NCBI RefSeq assembly: GCF_027484705.1
Contig: NZ_JAIXSL010000008.1
Location: 1 to 64,000 of the forward strand
Source: Flavobacterium sp.
Lineage (GTDB): Bacteria > Bacteroidota > Bacteroidia > Flavobacteriales > Flavobacteriaceae
Length of the DNA stretch: 64,000 nucleotides
Reading direction: 5' to 3'
A model generated the notes under the pieces. It did not search any database, was not told the DNA's origin, and was given only the letters and a program-made list of their open reading frames with translations. This document shows positions 17,363 through 28,600 of the stretch, piece after piece; positions within the stretch are counted from its first letter, which is position 1, and each line of letters begins with the position of its first letter. Made by a program: the position numbers and the translations under genes.

Positions 17363-20305
17363 ATGAAAAAAATTTACTTCATTTTAGTATTTTCCTTAGT
17401 AACTTTCATTGCTCAAGCCCAAATCGTCAACATTCCCGACGCTGATTTTAAATCTTTTTTACTTTACGCCGGTATTGACACCAATAACGATAACGAAATT
17501 CAAGTCAGTGAAGCCTTGGCAGTAACTTCATTATCAATCCCTTGGAATCCTACGCAAAACATTCAAAGCCTTACCGGATTGGGTGCTTTCAGCAACTTAA
17601 CCAGTCTGCAATTGAGTGATATGCATGGACTGACCACTATAGATTTAAGCAACTTAACCGCATTGCAAACCGTGTCTTTCTATATGACTCCGATTGCCTC
17701 TTTAGATGTATCGATGTTAACCAATCTGCAAAATTTATCAATCGGGCGCAGTAGCCTTACCACGCTTAACGTTTCCGGACTATCAAATCTCACGGTGTTA
17801 AACCTTAACGATAATGATGTCCTGAATACCTTAACGCTTTCAGGGTTGTCCAGTCTTCAAAGTGTCAGTACGGCTTATTGCACGCAGCTAGCTACTTTTA
17901 ACATCGCTTCTTTACCGCAACTTAAAATTTTAAATTGCAACTATTCCTTAGCGCTGACTTCGATTGATGTAACCGGATTATCGGCTCTGGAAGATTTAAA
18001 CGTCTCTTATTGCCACACGCTCACTTCGTTAAATCTTGCGGGTTTATCCAATCTAAAAACAGTAAATTGTGAATATTGCCGTAGTTTAAACTCATTAGTG
18101 ACCACGGGCGCCAATGCCATTAATTGGTTGAATTGCAATCACTGTAAATTGACCGCCATAAATGTAACCGGAATGTCGGCACTTCAGTTTTTAGACTGCG
18201 CCAATAATAATGATTATTCCGGTTTTCCCGGGCTTGCTGCTCTTGATTTGACAGGTTTAACCAATCTGACCGAGCTCAGATGCAATGCCAACAATATCAC
18301 TAATTTAAACGTGAATCATTTGCTAAATTTAACCAAGTTGGAATGCGGTGAAAATTTATTAACCAGCTTGAATGTAACGGCACTTACCAATTTAACACGA
18401 TTGGGATGTCCTCTAAATCAGCTTACTGCTTTAAATGTTACACCATTAATCCATTTGCAAGTCTTAGGGTGCAACCAAAATCAATTGAGCACTTTAGATG
18501 TTTCTACTTTAGTAGACTTAAATTATCTTTATTGTTATCAGAACAATCTGTCGGTTTTAGATTTAACCAATCTTACGAATCTGGCGTACTTGGAATGTCA
18601 GAACAATCAATTGACGGCTTTGGATTTGACGCATCAAGCATATCTTACAAATCTTGATTGTTCTAATAATTTAATACCATCATTGGATCTTAGTTCTATT
18701 AATAACATCAATGCCATTCAACGTTTTCAGGCTAACCAGTTTAAGTTTAGTTTTAATCCAAACCTCACCTATGTGAATATGAAATATGGGCCTCTTGACC
18801 CGTATCTCATTAGTTTCAATGGTGAATTTTGTCCGAATCTCCGATTGATTTGTGCTGATGAAGAGAACATTCCCCGCGTGCAGGAAATTTTAGCCTACAG
18901 TGAGATGACCAATGTTCAGGTCAATTCCTATTGCACTTATACGCCCGGCGGAATCTACAACACCATTTCAGGAACACAAACTTTTGATGCCAATAGCAAC
19001 GGTTGTGATGCCTTGGATTCGCATTTTCCGAACACCAAAATTGCTATTAATGATACGACAACCATAACCGGCAGTACTTTTACAGATGCTAATGGAAATT
19101 ATAGTTTCTTCACCCAAGCCGGAAATTATGTGTTGACCCCTATTTTAGAAAACCCGTATTTTACAGTTTCGCCGACTTCGGCCACCGTCAATTTTGCGAG
19201 TGTGAATAGTAGCACTCAAACTCAGAATTTCTGCATCACGCCACTGGGTATTCATTATGATGTTGAAATTACTTTAATACCTACTGGCAATGCAAGACCG
19301 GGTTTTGATGCCGGTTACAGAATCGTCTACAAAAACAAAGGCAATCAGATTTTATCGGGAAGCATCGATTTGAATTTCGACGATGCCATCTTAGACTTGG
19401 TATCGGCCAATCCGAACATCAGCAACCAATCTTTAAACCATCTGAATTGGAGCTACTCTGCTTTATATCCTTTCGAAAGCAGAGAAATATTTGCCGTCTT
19501 CAATCTGAATTCGCCTCAAGAAATACCCGCTGTGAATATTGGCGACAACTTGCATTATGTGGCCACCATTTCAACCAACGGTCAAGACGAAACGCCTGCA
19601 GACACCGTTTTCGAATTCGATCAAACCGTAACTGGCTCCTTCGATCCGAACGACAAAACCTGTCTCGAAGGCAACACCATCACACCAGAAATGGTCGGCG
19701 GTTATCTGCATTATCTGATCCGGTTCCAGAATTCGGGAACCGCTGCTGCGGAAAACATTGTCGTGAAAGACATTATCGATACCACAAAATTCGACATTAG
19801 CTCTTTGCAACTCACCAGTACTTCGCATCCGCAAGTGACGAAAATTACTGGAAATAAAGTTGAGTTTCAGTTCGCAAACATCAATCTTCCTGCAGAAATC
19901 GATAACGAACCCGGAAGTCATGGTTATGTTGCGTTTAAAATCAAAACCAAAGGAAATCTCATCATTGGCAATTCGGTGGCGAACAAAGCTGATATTTATT
20001 TCGATTATAATTTCCCGATTGAAACCAATACTGCGACTTCGACGGTGGCGCTTTTGGGCATAAATCAAGTGGAAAATAAATCTGTAAGTATCGCACCCAA
20101 TCCGACGAAAAATAAAATTACGATCACTTCAAAAGGAAACATCACTTCGGTGCAATTGTTTGATGTGCAAGGGCGTATTTTAGAAACTATGACCGCCAGC
20201 GCAGAACAGCTTGATTTCGATTTGAGCCAAAAAACTACCGGCGTTTACTTTGTGAAAATCATTACTGAAAAAGGCACTAAAACCGAGAAAATTATCAAAC
20301 AATAA
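17363..20305 (+). CDS. LRR surface protein 1 with DUF7619-like and T9SS sorting domains
   Basis: This 980-residue secreted protein begins with a signal peptide (MKKIYFILVFSLVTFIAQAQ), a VNIPDADFKSFLL segment and a calcium-loop-like DTNNDNEIQVSEAL. A long leucine-rich-repeat solenoid follows, with units of about 21 residues built on LTxLDVSxLTNLxxLxC. After it come a GNYSFF beta-domain with a DANSNGCDALD loop, a conserved-repeat domain (FDPNDKTCLEGN to DIYFDYNFPIETNTATS) and a T9SS type A sorting tail (APNPTKNKITI ... GVYFVKIITEKGTKTEKIIK). It should be exported to the cell surface. Ligand and role are unknown. The upstream in-frame ATG at 17327 lies ahead of the -7 box and was rejected. Confidence 0.9.
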   Translation: MKKIYFILVFSLVTFIAQAQIVNIPDADFKSFLLYAGIDTNNDNEIQVSEALAVTSLSIPWNPTQNIQSLTGLGAFSNLTSLQLSDMHGLTTIDLSNLTALQTVSFYMTPIASLDVSMLTNLQNLSIGRSSLTTLNVSGLSNLTVLNLNDNDVLNTLTLSGLSSLQSVSTAYCTQLATFNIASLPQLKILNCNYSLALTSIDVTGLSALEDLNVSYCHTLTSLNLAGLSNLKTVNCEYCRSLNSLVTTGANAINWLNCNHCKLTAINVTGMSALQFLDCANNNDYSGFPGLAALDLTGLTNLTELRCNANNITNLNVNHLLNLTKLECGENLLTSLNVTALTNLTRLGCPLNQLTALNVTPLIHLQVLGCNQNQLSTLDVSTLVDLNYLYCYQNNLSVLDLTNLTNLAYLECQNNQLTALDLTHQAYLTNLDCSNNLIPSLDLSSINNINAIQRFQANQFKFSFNPNLTYVNMKYGPLDPYLISFNGEFCPNLRLICADEENIPRVQEILAYSEMTNVQVNSYCTYTPGGIYNTISGTQTFDANSNGCDALDSHFPNTKIAINDTTTITGSTFTDANGNYSFFTQAGNYVLTPILENPYFTVSPTSATVNFASVNSSTQTQNFCITPLGIHYDVEITLIPTGNARPGFDAGYRIVYKNKGNQILSGSIDLNFDDAILDLVSANPNISNQSLNHLNWSYSALYPFESREIFAVFNLNSPQEIPAVNIGDNLHYVATISTNGQDETPADTVFEFDQTVTGSFDPNDKTCLEGNTITPEMVGGYLHYLIRFQNSGTAAAENIVVKDIIDTTKFDISSLQLTSTSHPQVTKITGNKVEFQFANINLPAEIDNEPGSHGYVAFKIKTKGNLIIGNSVANKADIYFDYNFPIETNTATSTVALLGINQVENKSVSIAPNPTKNKITITSKGNITSVQLFDVQGRILETMTASAEQLDFDLSQKTTGVYFVKIITEKGTKTEKIIKQ

Positions 20306-20329
20306 CTTCGAAATCATCATTAATCATTA

Positions 20330-20381
20330 AGCCGCTGATTTTTGTCTTAACAGAACATACCAAGATGAAAGTCAGCGGTTT
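20330..20381 (+). terminator. Hairpin after LRR gene 1, duplicated after LRR gene 2
   Basis: AAGCCGCTGATTTT and GAAAGTCAGCGGTTT form a stem of about 13 bp around a loop of about 25 nt. The T-run is weak, so termination is probable but not certain. A homologous copy lies at 22723-22775. Confidence 0.55.
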
Positions 20382-20466
20382 GGTTTTAACGAAACTACTT
20401 CATTCGAAATAAAGCGGATATTCATCGGTGATTTCGCAACCCTTATCGAGTATACAGGAAAATCTA

Positions 20467-20496
20467 TTGTTATTTGTTTTTGTACAAATATCTTTA
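20467..20496 (+). promoter_or_regulatory. Promoter of LRR gene 2
   Basis: TTG (20467-20469), exactly 19 nt, then TATCTTTA (20489-20496). The ATG follows 17 nt after the -7 box, which implies a very short leader. Confidence 0.7.
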
Positions 20497-20513
20497 GAAA
20501 AATTTTCCTCAAC

Positions 20514-22700
20514 ATGAAAAATATTTACTTCTGTTTATTGGTTGCTTTTTTATCTTTTTCAGTAAATGCGCAAATTGTAAACATTCCTGATCCTGTTTTT
20601 AAAAATTACTTGTTAAATCGTACCCCGACTATTGATCTCAATAATGATGGAGAAATTCAGGTTAGTGAAGCGTTACTGGTGCAAAGCATATCTTATACTG
20701 GTCATAATCCAAATCCGGAAATATATGACTTAACAGGTATTGAGGCGTTTGTTAATCTTACCCATTTACATTGTACTGATAATCAAATATCGAATTTAAA
20801 CCTTGCAAGTTTAACAAATCTTCAATATTTAAATTTTGAAATGAACCGTTTAACTTCAATTGATTTAACAGGATTAAATAATTTAACTCAATTAAATTGT
20901 ACTCAAAATAGATTAACGACCTTGAATGTGAATCATTTAACAAATTTGACTGAGTTGGATTGTGGAAGAAATCAGTTGACATCATTAGATGTTTCTAATT
21001 TGGTAAACTTAACGCGGCTTGCATGCAATCAAAACGATATAACAACTATAGATTTAACCCATTTATCAAATTTACAAACTTTCATTTGTTACGCCAATGA
21101 ATTTGAATCTTTAGATATTTCAAATACTTCAATTTCTATTTTGAGTTGTTATAATATTTCTAATTTAAGATATTTGAACGTAAAAAATGGCGTAACAACT
21201 GACTTCATAAATCATTTTGACGGTTGTAACAATTTAAATTATATATGTGTAGATGATGATGAATTTCAAAGTATCCAGAATATTATTCAAAATGATAATT
21301 TAAGCAATGTTCAAGTAAATACTTATTGCTCTTTTGTTCCCGGCGGAAATTACAACACTATTACAGGAACATTAACTTTAGACAATGACAACAACGGTTG
21401 TGATGTAAACGATTATCATTTTCCCAACAGTAAAATAAAAATAGGTGATGTTTCTGCTCTATTTGGCGCAACCTTTACTTCTTCCACAGGAAACTACAAT
21501 TTCTATACACAAACTGGAGATTTTCAAATTACTCCCGAGTTTGAAAACCCATATTTTACGGTATCGCCACCGTCCGCAACAATAACTTTTGCAGATGCTA
21601 ATAATAACGTCCAAACTCAGAACTTTTGTATCAGTCCAATTGGCGTCCATAATGATATAGAAGTTTCTATTTTACCGATACGGCAGGCTAGACCAGGATT
21701 TGATGCACACTATCAGTTAGTCTATAAAAACAAAGGCAATCAAACCCTTTCTGGCAATGTGAATGTTGCTTTTGATGATACGGTATTAGATTTCGTTTCT
21801 TCAAATCCTACGCTAACCAATCAAACACCAAATAATTTGAATTGGAACTATAGCAACTTATTACCTTTTGAAAGTAGAACGATAAATTTTACTTTAAATG
21901 TAAACTCGCCGATAGAAACGCCTGCCGTTAATATTGGAGACATTCTAAATTTTGCAGCTTCCATTGACCCCATTGTTGGCGATGAAACCGTGGCAGACAA
22001 TACGTTTCCTCTATTACAAACCGTAGTAGGCTCCTTCGATCCCAACGACAAAACCTGTCTCGAAGGCAATGCGATTACGCCTGAAATGGTCGGTGGTTAT
22101 TTGCATTATCTGATCCGTTTTCAGAATTCGGGAACCGCTGCTGCTGAAAATATTGTCGTGAAAGATGTTATCGATGCGACCAAATTTGACATTAGTTCAT
22201 TGCAGCTCACCAGTAGCTCACATCCGCAAGTGACGAAAATCACAGGCAACAAAGTGGAGTTTCAATTTGGGAACATCAATCTTCCCGCAGAAATCAATGA
22301 CGAACCCGGAAGTCACGGCTACGTTGCGTTTAAAATCAAAACCAAAGGCAATCTCGTGATTGGCAATTCGGTGGCGAACAAAGCTGATATTTATTTCGAT
22401 TATAATTTCCCGATTGAGACCAACACGGCGACTTCGACGGTGGCACTTTTAGGGTTGAATACTTTTGAAAACACTTCCGTGAATGTAACTCCGAATCCGA
22501 CAAAGAATATCGTTCACATTACTTCGAAAGGCAATATTACTTCAGTGCAATTGTTCGACGTGCAAGGACGCATTTTAGAAACCTTGACTGCCAACGCAGA
22601 ACAGCTTGATTTCGATTTGAGCCAAAAAACTACCGGCGTTTACTTTGTGAAAATCATTACTGAAAAAGGAACCAAAACGGAGAAAATCATTAAAGAATAA
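20514..22700 (+). CDS. LRR surface protein 2 with DUF7619-like and T9SS sorting domains
   Basis: This 728-residue paralogue is the shortest of the array. It has a signal peptide (MKNIYFCLLVAFLSFSVNAQ), VNIPDPVFKNYLL, a DLNNDGEIQVSEAL loop, about eight LRR units, the NNGCDVNDYHFPNSK module, the FDPNDKTCLEGN domain and the T9SS tail. The DNA up to about 22020 is visibly more AT-rich than its neighbours. The last ~680 bp switch abruptly to the composition and near-identical sequence of gene 1, which points to gene conversion of the 3' end. Surface location is inferred from the sorting domain. Confidence 0.9.
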   Translation: MKNIYFCLLVAFLSFSVNAQIVNIPDPVFKNYLLNRTPTIDLNNDGEIQVSEALLVQSISYTGHNPNPEIYDLTGIEAFVNLTHLHCTDNQISNLNLASLTNLQYLNFEMNRLTSIDLTGLNNLTQLNCTQNRLTTLNVNHLTNLTELDCGRNQLTSLDVSNLVNLTRLACNQNDITTIDLTHLSNLQTFICYANEFESLDISNTSISILSCYNISNLRYLNVKNGVTTDFINHFDGCNNLNYICVDDDEFQSIQNIIQNDNLSNVQVNTYCSFVPGGNYNTITGTLTLDNDNNGCDVNDYHFPNSKIKIGDVSALFGATFTSSTGNYNFYTQTGDFQITPEFENPYFTVSPPSATITFADANNNVQTQNFCISPIGVHNDIEVSILPIRQARPGFDAHYQLVYKNKGNQTLSGNVNVAFDDTVLDFVSSNPTLTNQTPNNLNWNYSNLLPFESRTINFTLNVNSPIETPAVNIGDILNFAASIDPIVGDETVADNTFPLLQTVVGSFDPNDKTCLEGNAITPEMVGGYLHYLIRFQNSGTAAAENIVVKDVIDATKFDISSLQLTSSSHPQVTKITGNKVEFQFGNINLPAEINDEPGSHGYVAFKIKTKGNLVIGNSVANKADIYFDYNFPIETNTATSTVALLGLNTFENTSVNVTPNPTKNIVHITSKGNITSVQLFDVQGRILETLTANAEQLDFDLSQKTTGVYFVKIITEKGTKTEKIIKE

Positions 22701-22722
22701 CTTCCTTATTTTTATTAAAATA

Positions 22723-22775
22723 AAGCCGCTGATTTTTGCCTTAACAGCACATACGAAGATGAAAGTCAGCGGTTT
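22723..22775 (+). terminator. Hairpin after LRR gene 2
   Basis: AAGCCGCTGATTTTTG pairs with GAAAGTCAGCGGTTT across a loop of about 25 nt. The sequence is homologous to the hairpin after gene 1, and the similarity continues to about 22845 (TTCATCGGTGATTT...AACCCTTATCGA). Confidence 0.55.
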
Positions 22776-22861
22776 GATTATTGAACAAACCACTTCATTT
22801 GAAAAAAAGACGTTATTCATCGGTGATTTTATAACCCTTATCGAATTTTGCAGCCAATGTG

Positions 22862-22891
22862 CTGTGCCAATATAGCATAACTGTATCTTTG
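22862..22891 (+). promoter_or_regulatory. Promoter of LRR gene 3
   Basis: TATCTTTG (22884-22891) is a perfect -7 box. A CTG, one mismatch from TTG, lies exactly 19 nt upstream. The ATG is 16 nt beyond the -7 box. Confidence 0.6.
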
Positions 22892-22907
22892 GCAAAACAT
22901 TGCCAAT

Positions 22908-25433
22908 ATGAAGCATTTCTACCTGTGTCTATTTGCTGCTTTTTTCTCTTTCCTGGGCAATGCGCAAATTGTAGATATTCCGGACCCGGCATTCAAAAGT
23001 AAATTATTAAATTACGGCGACAGCATCGACGTTAATGCCGATGGTGAAATTCAGGCAGACGAAGCTGCCGCAGTAACAAGCCTTAGTTTCTACAGCTGTA
23101 CTTTTGATAATATTACAGGAATCCAAGCTTTTGTGAATCTTGAATCTTTAAGTTTTGGCTCCTATACCACGATTGCAACGCCGATTGATTTGTCGGGAAT
23201 GACATCCTTAAAATCATTACATTTCACCAAATGCGGGTTTTCTTCTGCCAACCTTGCGGGTTTGACAAGTTTGGAAAGCCTAAGCGTTGGATATGGAGGA
23301 CACATCAGTTTTTTGAATGTCAGCGGTTTGGCTAGCCTGAAAACAGTATCGCTCTACGCTACGCACATCAGCGAATTAGACTTGACCAACTGCATCAGCT
23401 TAAAAACGTTTTCGGCGCAGGACACTGACTTAAGCACGCTCATTCTGGACGGATTGGTCAATCTTGAATATTTTAAATGTGCCAGCAACAACGGCAATCT
23501 GACCTATCTAAACTTAAATGATTTAACCAGTTTAAAGTATTTTGAAGCCAGCAACACGAATCTAACCTCGATCAATTTTGACTATAACATCCTCTTAGAG
23601 GAAATACGTTTCAACGGAAATGATTTCATGACCAACCTAAATCTTTCGGCTTTAAGCAACCTGACCAAGTTGAGTTGTTATGAAAACCATTTGTCTTCCT
23701 TAGATATTTCTCAAAACACCAACTTAAAAAGTCTCAACTGCAGCGGCAATCAGCTGACTTCGATCGATTTTTCCAATTTACACAAATTAACCCAAGTAGA
23801 CGTAAGCCACAATCTGTTCACTTCCCTTGATTTTAGTGGCTTAACAGAATGCCCGGATTCTGATCTTGATTATTATATCGACCACAATCCGAACCTCATC
23901 AGCATCAACATCAAGAACGGCAAAAAGGATTTAATCTGGACATCAGACGATTTAGACTGCCCGAATTTAGTATACCTGTGCCTTGATGAAACGGACAGGG
24001 AAGATCAGGAACATCTTTTAGAGGACGAAGGAATCAACACTATTGAAATCAATACTTATTGTTCTTTTGTTCCCGGAGGAAATTACAATACCATTACAGG
24101 AACCGTATCTTTTGATTTCGACAACAATGGCTGCGATGACAATGATTATAAATTTTTAGATGGCAGGCTCCGCATTAGCAGTAGTTACCAAAACGGAGTT
24201 ACGTATACCAACAATGCTGGAATTTACAATTTCTACACCCAAGGCGGAGATTTTGTAGTGAAACCTGAATTTGAAAGACCTTATTTTACAGTATCTCCAG
24301 CAGCAACCAGCATCAATTTTTCTGATAACAATAACAACACATACACTCAAAACTTTTGTATCACGCCGAATGGCATACATAAAGATGTTGAAATTACGAT
24401 CATTCCTATTCAAATAGCGAGACCAGGTTTTGACGCCCGTTATCGTTTGGTTTATAAAAATAAGGGCAACCAGGTACTTTCAGGCAACATCCATTTTACT
24501 TTTGACGATGCCGTTTTGGATTTGGTTACTGCCACTCCCGGCAATACTTCACAATCCGTAAATCAATTGGATTGGGCTTATAGCAATTTATTACCGTTTG
24601 AAAACCGGATGATCGATCTGATACTGAATGTGAATTCGCCTCAGGAAATCCCAGCAGTGAGTAATGGAGATGTGCTAGCTTTTACAGCTTCCATCGATCC
24701 GATTTCAGAGGATGAAACTACTACCGACAATACTTTTGCTTTGTCGCAAACCGTTGTAGGTTCTTATGATCCGAATGACAAAACCTGCCTTGAAGGCGCT
24801 TCGGTTACCACAGCAATGGTTGGCAATTATTTGCATTATCTGATTCGTTTTCAAAATTCAGGGACGTTTGCAGCAGAGCATATTGTCGTAAAAGACCTCA
24901 TCGACACAACCAAATTCGATATGACTTCCTTACAACTTACGAGTGCTTCACATCCGCAAGTAACAAAGATTACCAACAACAAAGTGGAATTCCAGTTTGC
25001 GAATATCAATCTTCCTACAGAAACTGAAGACGAACCGGCAAGTCATGGTTACGTAGCGTTTAAAATCAGAACCAAAGGCAATCTCGAAATCGGCGATACG
25101 ATTGAAAATAAGGCGGATATTTATTTTGATTATAATTTCCCAATCGAAACCAATACGGCAACATCAACCATTACCGCGCTTTTAGCGGCGCATCACTTTG
25201 TGAATGCATCGGTAACTGTGGCGCCGAATCCGACGAAAAACATGGTGCATATTACTGCGAAAGACAACATTACTTCTTTGCAATTATATGACGTACAAGG
25301 ACGAATCATCCAAACCATGACCGCCAATTCACTGGCAATTGACTTCGATTTAAGTCAGAAAACAAATGGGATTTACTTTCTGAAAGTTTACACTGAGAAA
25401 GGCGTGAAAGTGGAGAAAATTATTAAAGATTAA
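22908..25433 (+). CDS. LRR surface protein 3 with DUF7619-like and T9SS sorting domains
   Basis: This 841-residue paralogue has a signal peptide (MKHFYLCLFAAFFSFLGNAQ), VDIPDPAFKSKLL, a DVNADGEIQADEA loop, and a more irregular LRR region (LTSLESLSVGYGGHISFLNV, LDISQNTNLKSLNCSGNQL). The NNGCDDNDYKFLD module, the FDPNDKTCLEGA-like domain (here YDPNDKTCLEGASVT) and a T9SS tail (APNPTKNMVHIT ... GIYFLKVYTEKGVKVEKIIK) follow. Its C-terminal third is more diverged from genes 1 and 2 than those are from each other. Confidence 0.9.
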   Translation: MKHFYLCLFAAFFSFLGNAQIVDIPDPAFKSKLLNYGDSIDVNADGEIQADEAAAVTSLSFYSCTFDNITGIQAFVNLESLSFGSYTTIATPIDLSGMTSLKSLHFTKCGFSSANLAGLTSLESLSVGYGGHISFLNVSGLASLKTVSLYATHISELDLTNCISLKTFSAQDTDLSTLILDGLVNLEYFKCASNNGNLTYLNLNDLTSLKYFEASNTNLTSINFDYNILLEEIRFNGNDFMTNLNLSALSNLTKLSCYENHLSSLDISQNTNLKSLNCSGNQLTSIDFSNLHKLTQVDVSHNLFTSLDFSGLTECPDSDLDYYIDHNPNLISINIKNGKKDLIWTSDDLDCPNLVYLCLDETDREDQEHLLEDEGINTIEINTYCSFVPGGNYNTITGTVSFDFDNNGCDDNDYKFLDGRLRISSSYQNGVTYTNNAGIYNFYTQGGDFVVKPEFERPYFTVSPAATSINFSDNNNNTYTQNFCITPNGIHKDVEITIIPIQIARPGFDARYRLVYKNKGNQVLSGNIHFTFDDAVLDLVTATPGNTSQSVNQLDWAYSNLLPFENRMIDLILNVNSPQEIPAVSNGDVLAFTASIDPISEDETTTDNTFALSQTVVGSYDPNDKTCLEGASVTTAMVGNYLHYLIRFQNSGTFAAEHIVVKDLIDTTKFDMTSLQLTSASHPQVTKITNNKVEFQFANINLPTETEDEPASHGYVAFKIRTKGNLEIGDTIENKADIYFDYNFPIETNTATSTITALLAAHHFVNASVTVAPNPTKNMVHITAKDNITSLQLYDVQGRIIQTMTANSLAIDFDLSQKTNGIYFLKVYTEKGVKVEKIIKD

Positions 25434-25596
25434 TGGCTAAGTTTTCATTCTGAAACCGAATGTTAGCATTAAAAGTATGCGATGAACTTAATTTTTCAAA
25501 TACTTTTTCAACTTCAAAATTCCTTGCTCAATCTCTGTAACACCATCCTTTTCATCGATGTTTTATTAAGCCTTAACGAGTTTTTTAACTAATGCG

Positions 25597-25626
25597 TTGT
25601 TGTTACTGATATTAAAAATATATTTA
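25597..25626 (+). promoter_or_regulatory. Promoter of LRR gene 4
   Basis: TTG (25597-25599), exactly 19 nt, then TATATTTA (25619-25626), with the ATG 16 nt further on. This is the same geometry as LRR gene 2, and both share a following GAAAAAT stretch. Confidence 0.65.
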
Positions 25627-25642
25627 GAAAAATATCTCTATT

Positions 25643-28600
25643 ATGAAAAAAATTTACACCATTGTGTTCGTTGTTTTTTGTGCATTGACTTCTCACGCGC
25701 AAATTGTGAATATTCCTTCCATAGCTTTTAAAAGTATACTGACCGACCAAATCTGTGCCGATACGAATGATGATGGAATTTTAGACAATGATGTAGACAC
25801 CAATAATGACGGCCAAATTCAGGTTGCGGAAGCTTTGGCTGTCACAAACCTCAATACTTTAAACAAGCCTTTCGAGAACATCACTGGCATCAACGCTTTT
25901 GCAAACTTGAAGTCTTTGGTTTGTAACGGTGCAAACATACTATTCTTAAACATCTCGGGATTGACCAATCTTAAGAGCCTTGACTGTTCTTCCAATGCTA
26001 TATACTCGATCACTTTGACCGGATTGAGCCAATTGGAAACATTAAACTGTTCTAATAATGAACTGATGACGTTGCTGAATTTTTCTGGATTGAATAACCT
26101 TAAAAACCTAAACTGTTCGAAAGGTCGGGTCGTGAATTTAGACCTTACGCCTTATACTGCTCTGGAAACATTAAACTGCTCTTCCAACCTGCTTACGACA
26201 TTACCAGTTCCTACTTCTAATAATATACAGCATTTAGACTGTTCCTCAAATCCGCTCTCAACATTCGATTTTTCTGTTTTACCAAATCTTAAAACATTGA
26301 AATGTAGCCAGACATCCCTAACCACGATTGATGTTTCGGCATTGAACAATCTCGAGAGTTTAAACTGCTCAATGAATAGCCTGTCAGCACTTAGTATTAC
26401 TAATTTGCCGAACTTGAACAATCTCGAGTGTAACTCAAATAACATCACAACCCTAGACCTAAGCCAATCGGCAAACCTCAAAAACTTGAATTGCGCTATC
26501 AATAATCTAACAGCATTAAATTTGACCAATGCAATAGGTTTAGAGAGCTTGACTTGTTATTCCAACAGTATCATGAGTCTGGACACTTCAACTTTACTTG
26601 ACCTTAAGAGCTTAAACTGCAGTAAAAACCTTTTGACAACACTAAATGTCAACAGTGCCGTCCAACTCGAAACTGTCGATTGTAATCAGAACAGCTTGAC
26701 GGTTTTAGAGGCATCCAATTTGGTTAATCTTAAAGATTTGAATTGTGAAAGGAATCTTTTAACGGCTTTGTCTGTTGCCAATACAGCGCAGTTAAAGAAC
26801 CTAAATTGTAAAACAAACAATCTTCCCGTGTTGAATCTTTCAGGCTTAACAGGTTTGGAAACGCTAGAATGCAGCTTTAATCATTTAACGACACTCGACG
26901 GAACCGATTTAATGCAATTGAAATCTTTAATTTGCAGCAACAATGACCTCACCAACATCAATACGATCAATCTGAATAGTCTTGAAATTCTCAAATGCAA
27001 TTCCAACGAATTAACGGCACTCACCATTACGAATATGACTCAGCTTATAAGGTTGGAATGTGCCAACAACCATATCACTGCGATGGACTTTGGTACTTCT
27101 TCGAAATTATGTCGGTTTGAATTGGGTAGTAATTTATTTACCACGCTTGATTTTTCACAGCTACAAGGTAACGGCAAAAGTTTCCGTTACAACATTACAA
27201 ATAATCCTAACCTGACGCATGTCAATATAAAAAACGGAGGTGCGCTACGCAGATTCTCTTATCAAGATACTACAGGATTCTATGCCACAGATTGTCCAAA
27301 CTTGTTATTCATTTGCGCGGATGATTTTAATTTAGAGCATGCCAATGCGCCTAACGCACAGACCAATTCTTATTGTTCGTTTAATCCCGGCGGGATCTAC
27401 AACACCATATCCGGAACATTCACCCTTGATTATGATAATAATGGCTGCGATCTGAATGACAACCCATTTGCGCAGACCAAAATCAACATAGACGAAGCCG
27501 AATTGACCGGCGGTACTTTTACAAATGCATTCGGAAAATATAAGTTCTTTACCAACAACGGAAGTTTTACAGTTACGCCAGCCTTTGAAAATCCTTATTT
27601 TACCGTTACGCCGGCATCAGCGGTTTTAAATTTTAACACGGTTGACGGTTCAACGCAAACCCAGGATTTCTGTGTGTCTCCAAATGGCATCCACAATGAT
27701 GTTGAAATTACCTTACTTCCTATGTTAACACCTCGTCCGGGTTTCGATACTAGCTTTGTCTTGGCCTATAAAAACAAAGGAAACCAAATCATGTCGGGCA
27801 ACATCAATTTTACTTTTGATGATGCCGTTTTAAATTTTGTTTCAACAGGAACTCCATTAAACAGTCAGACCTTAAATACTTTGAATTGGAGTTACAGCAA
27901 TTTAATGCCATTTGAACACCGGTTGATTCATTTTACTTTAAACCTCAATTCGCCGCAGGAAACGCCTCCGGTGAATATTGGTGATGTTTTAAATTACACA
28001 GCTTCAATTACGCCTGTTTTGGGAGACGAAACTGTTGGCGACAATACTTCTACAACTTCTCAAACCGTTGCAGGTTCGTTTGATCCGAATGACAAAACTT
28101 GTCTCGAAGGCAATACACTGACCCCTGAAATGGTGGGTAATTATCTGCATTACCTCATCCGTTTTCAAAATAAGGGAACTGCCCGAGCTGAAAATGTCGT
28201 CATTACGGATTTAATTGACACCACTAAATTTGATATGAGTTCATTGCAACTCACAAGCAGTTCACATCCACAGGTTACGAAAATTACAGCTAATAAAGTT
28301 GAATTCCAGTTTCAGGGTATCAATCTTCCGGCAGAAACAGAAGACGAACCTGAAAGCCATGGCTATATCGCCTTTAAAATCAAAACCCTAGAAAATCTTG
28401 TCATTGGCGATTCCGTCGAGAATAAAGCGGATATTTATTTCGATTATAATTTTCCCGTTGAAACCAATACGGCGACTTCTATCGTAGCACTTTTAGGTTT
28501 AAATGCTTTCGAAAACAATTCGGTAATGATAACGCCAAATCCAACAAAAGGAAATGTGCACATCAATTCGAAGGACAATATTACTTCGGTACAATTATAC

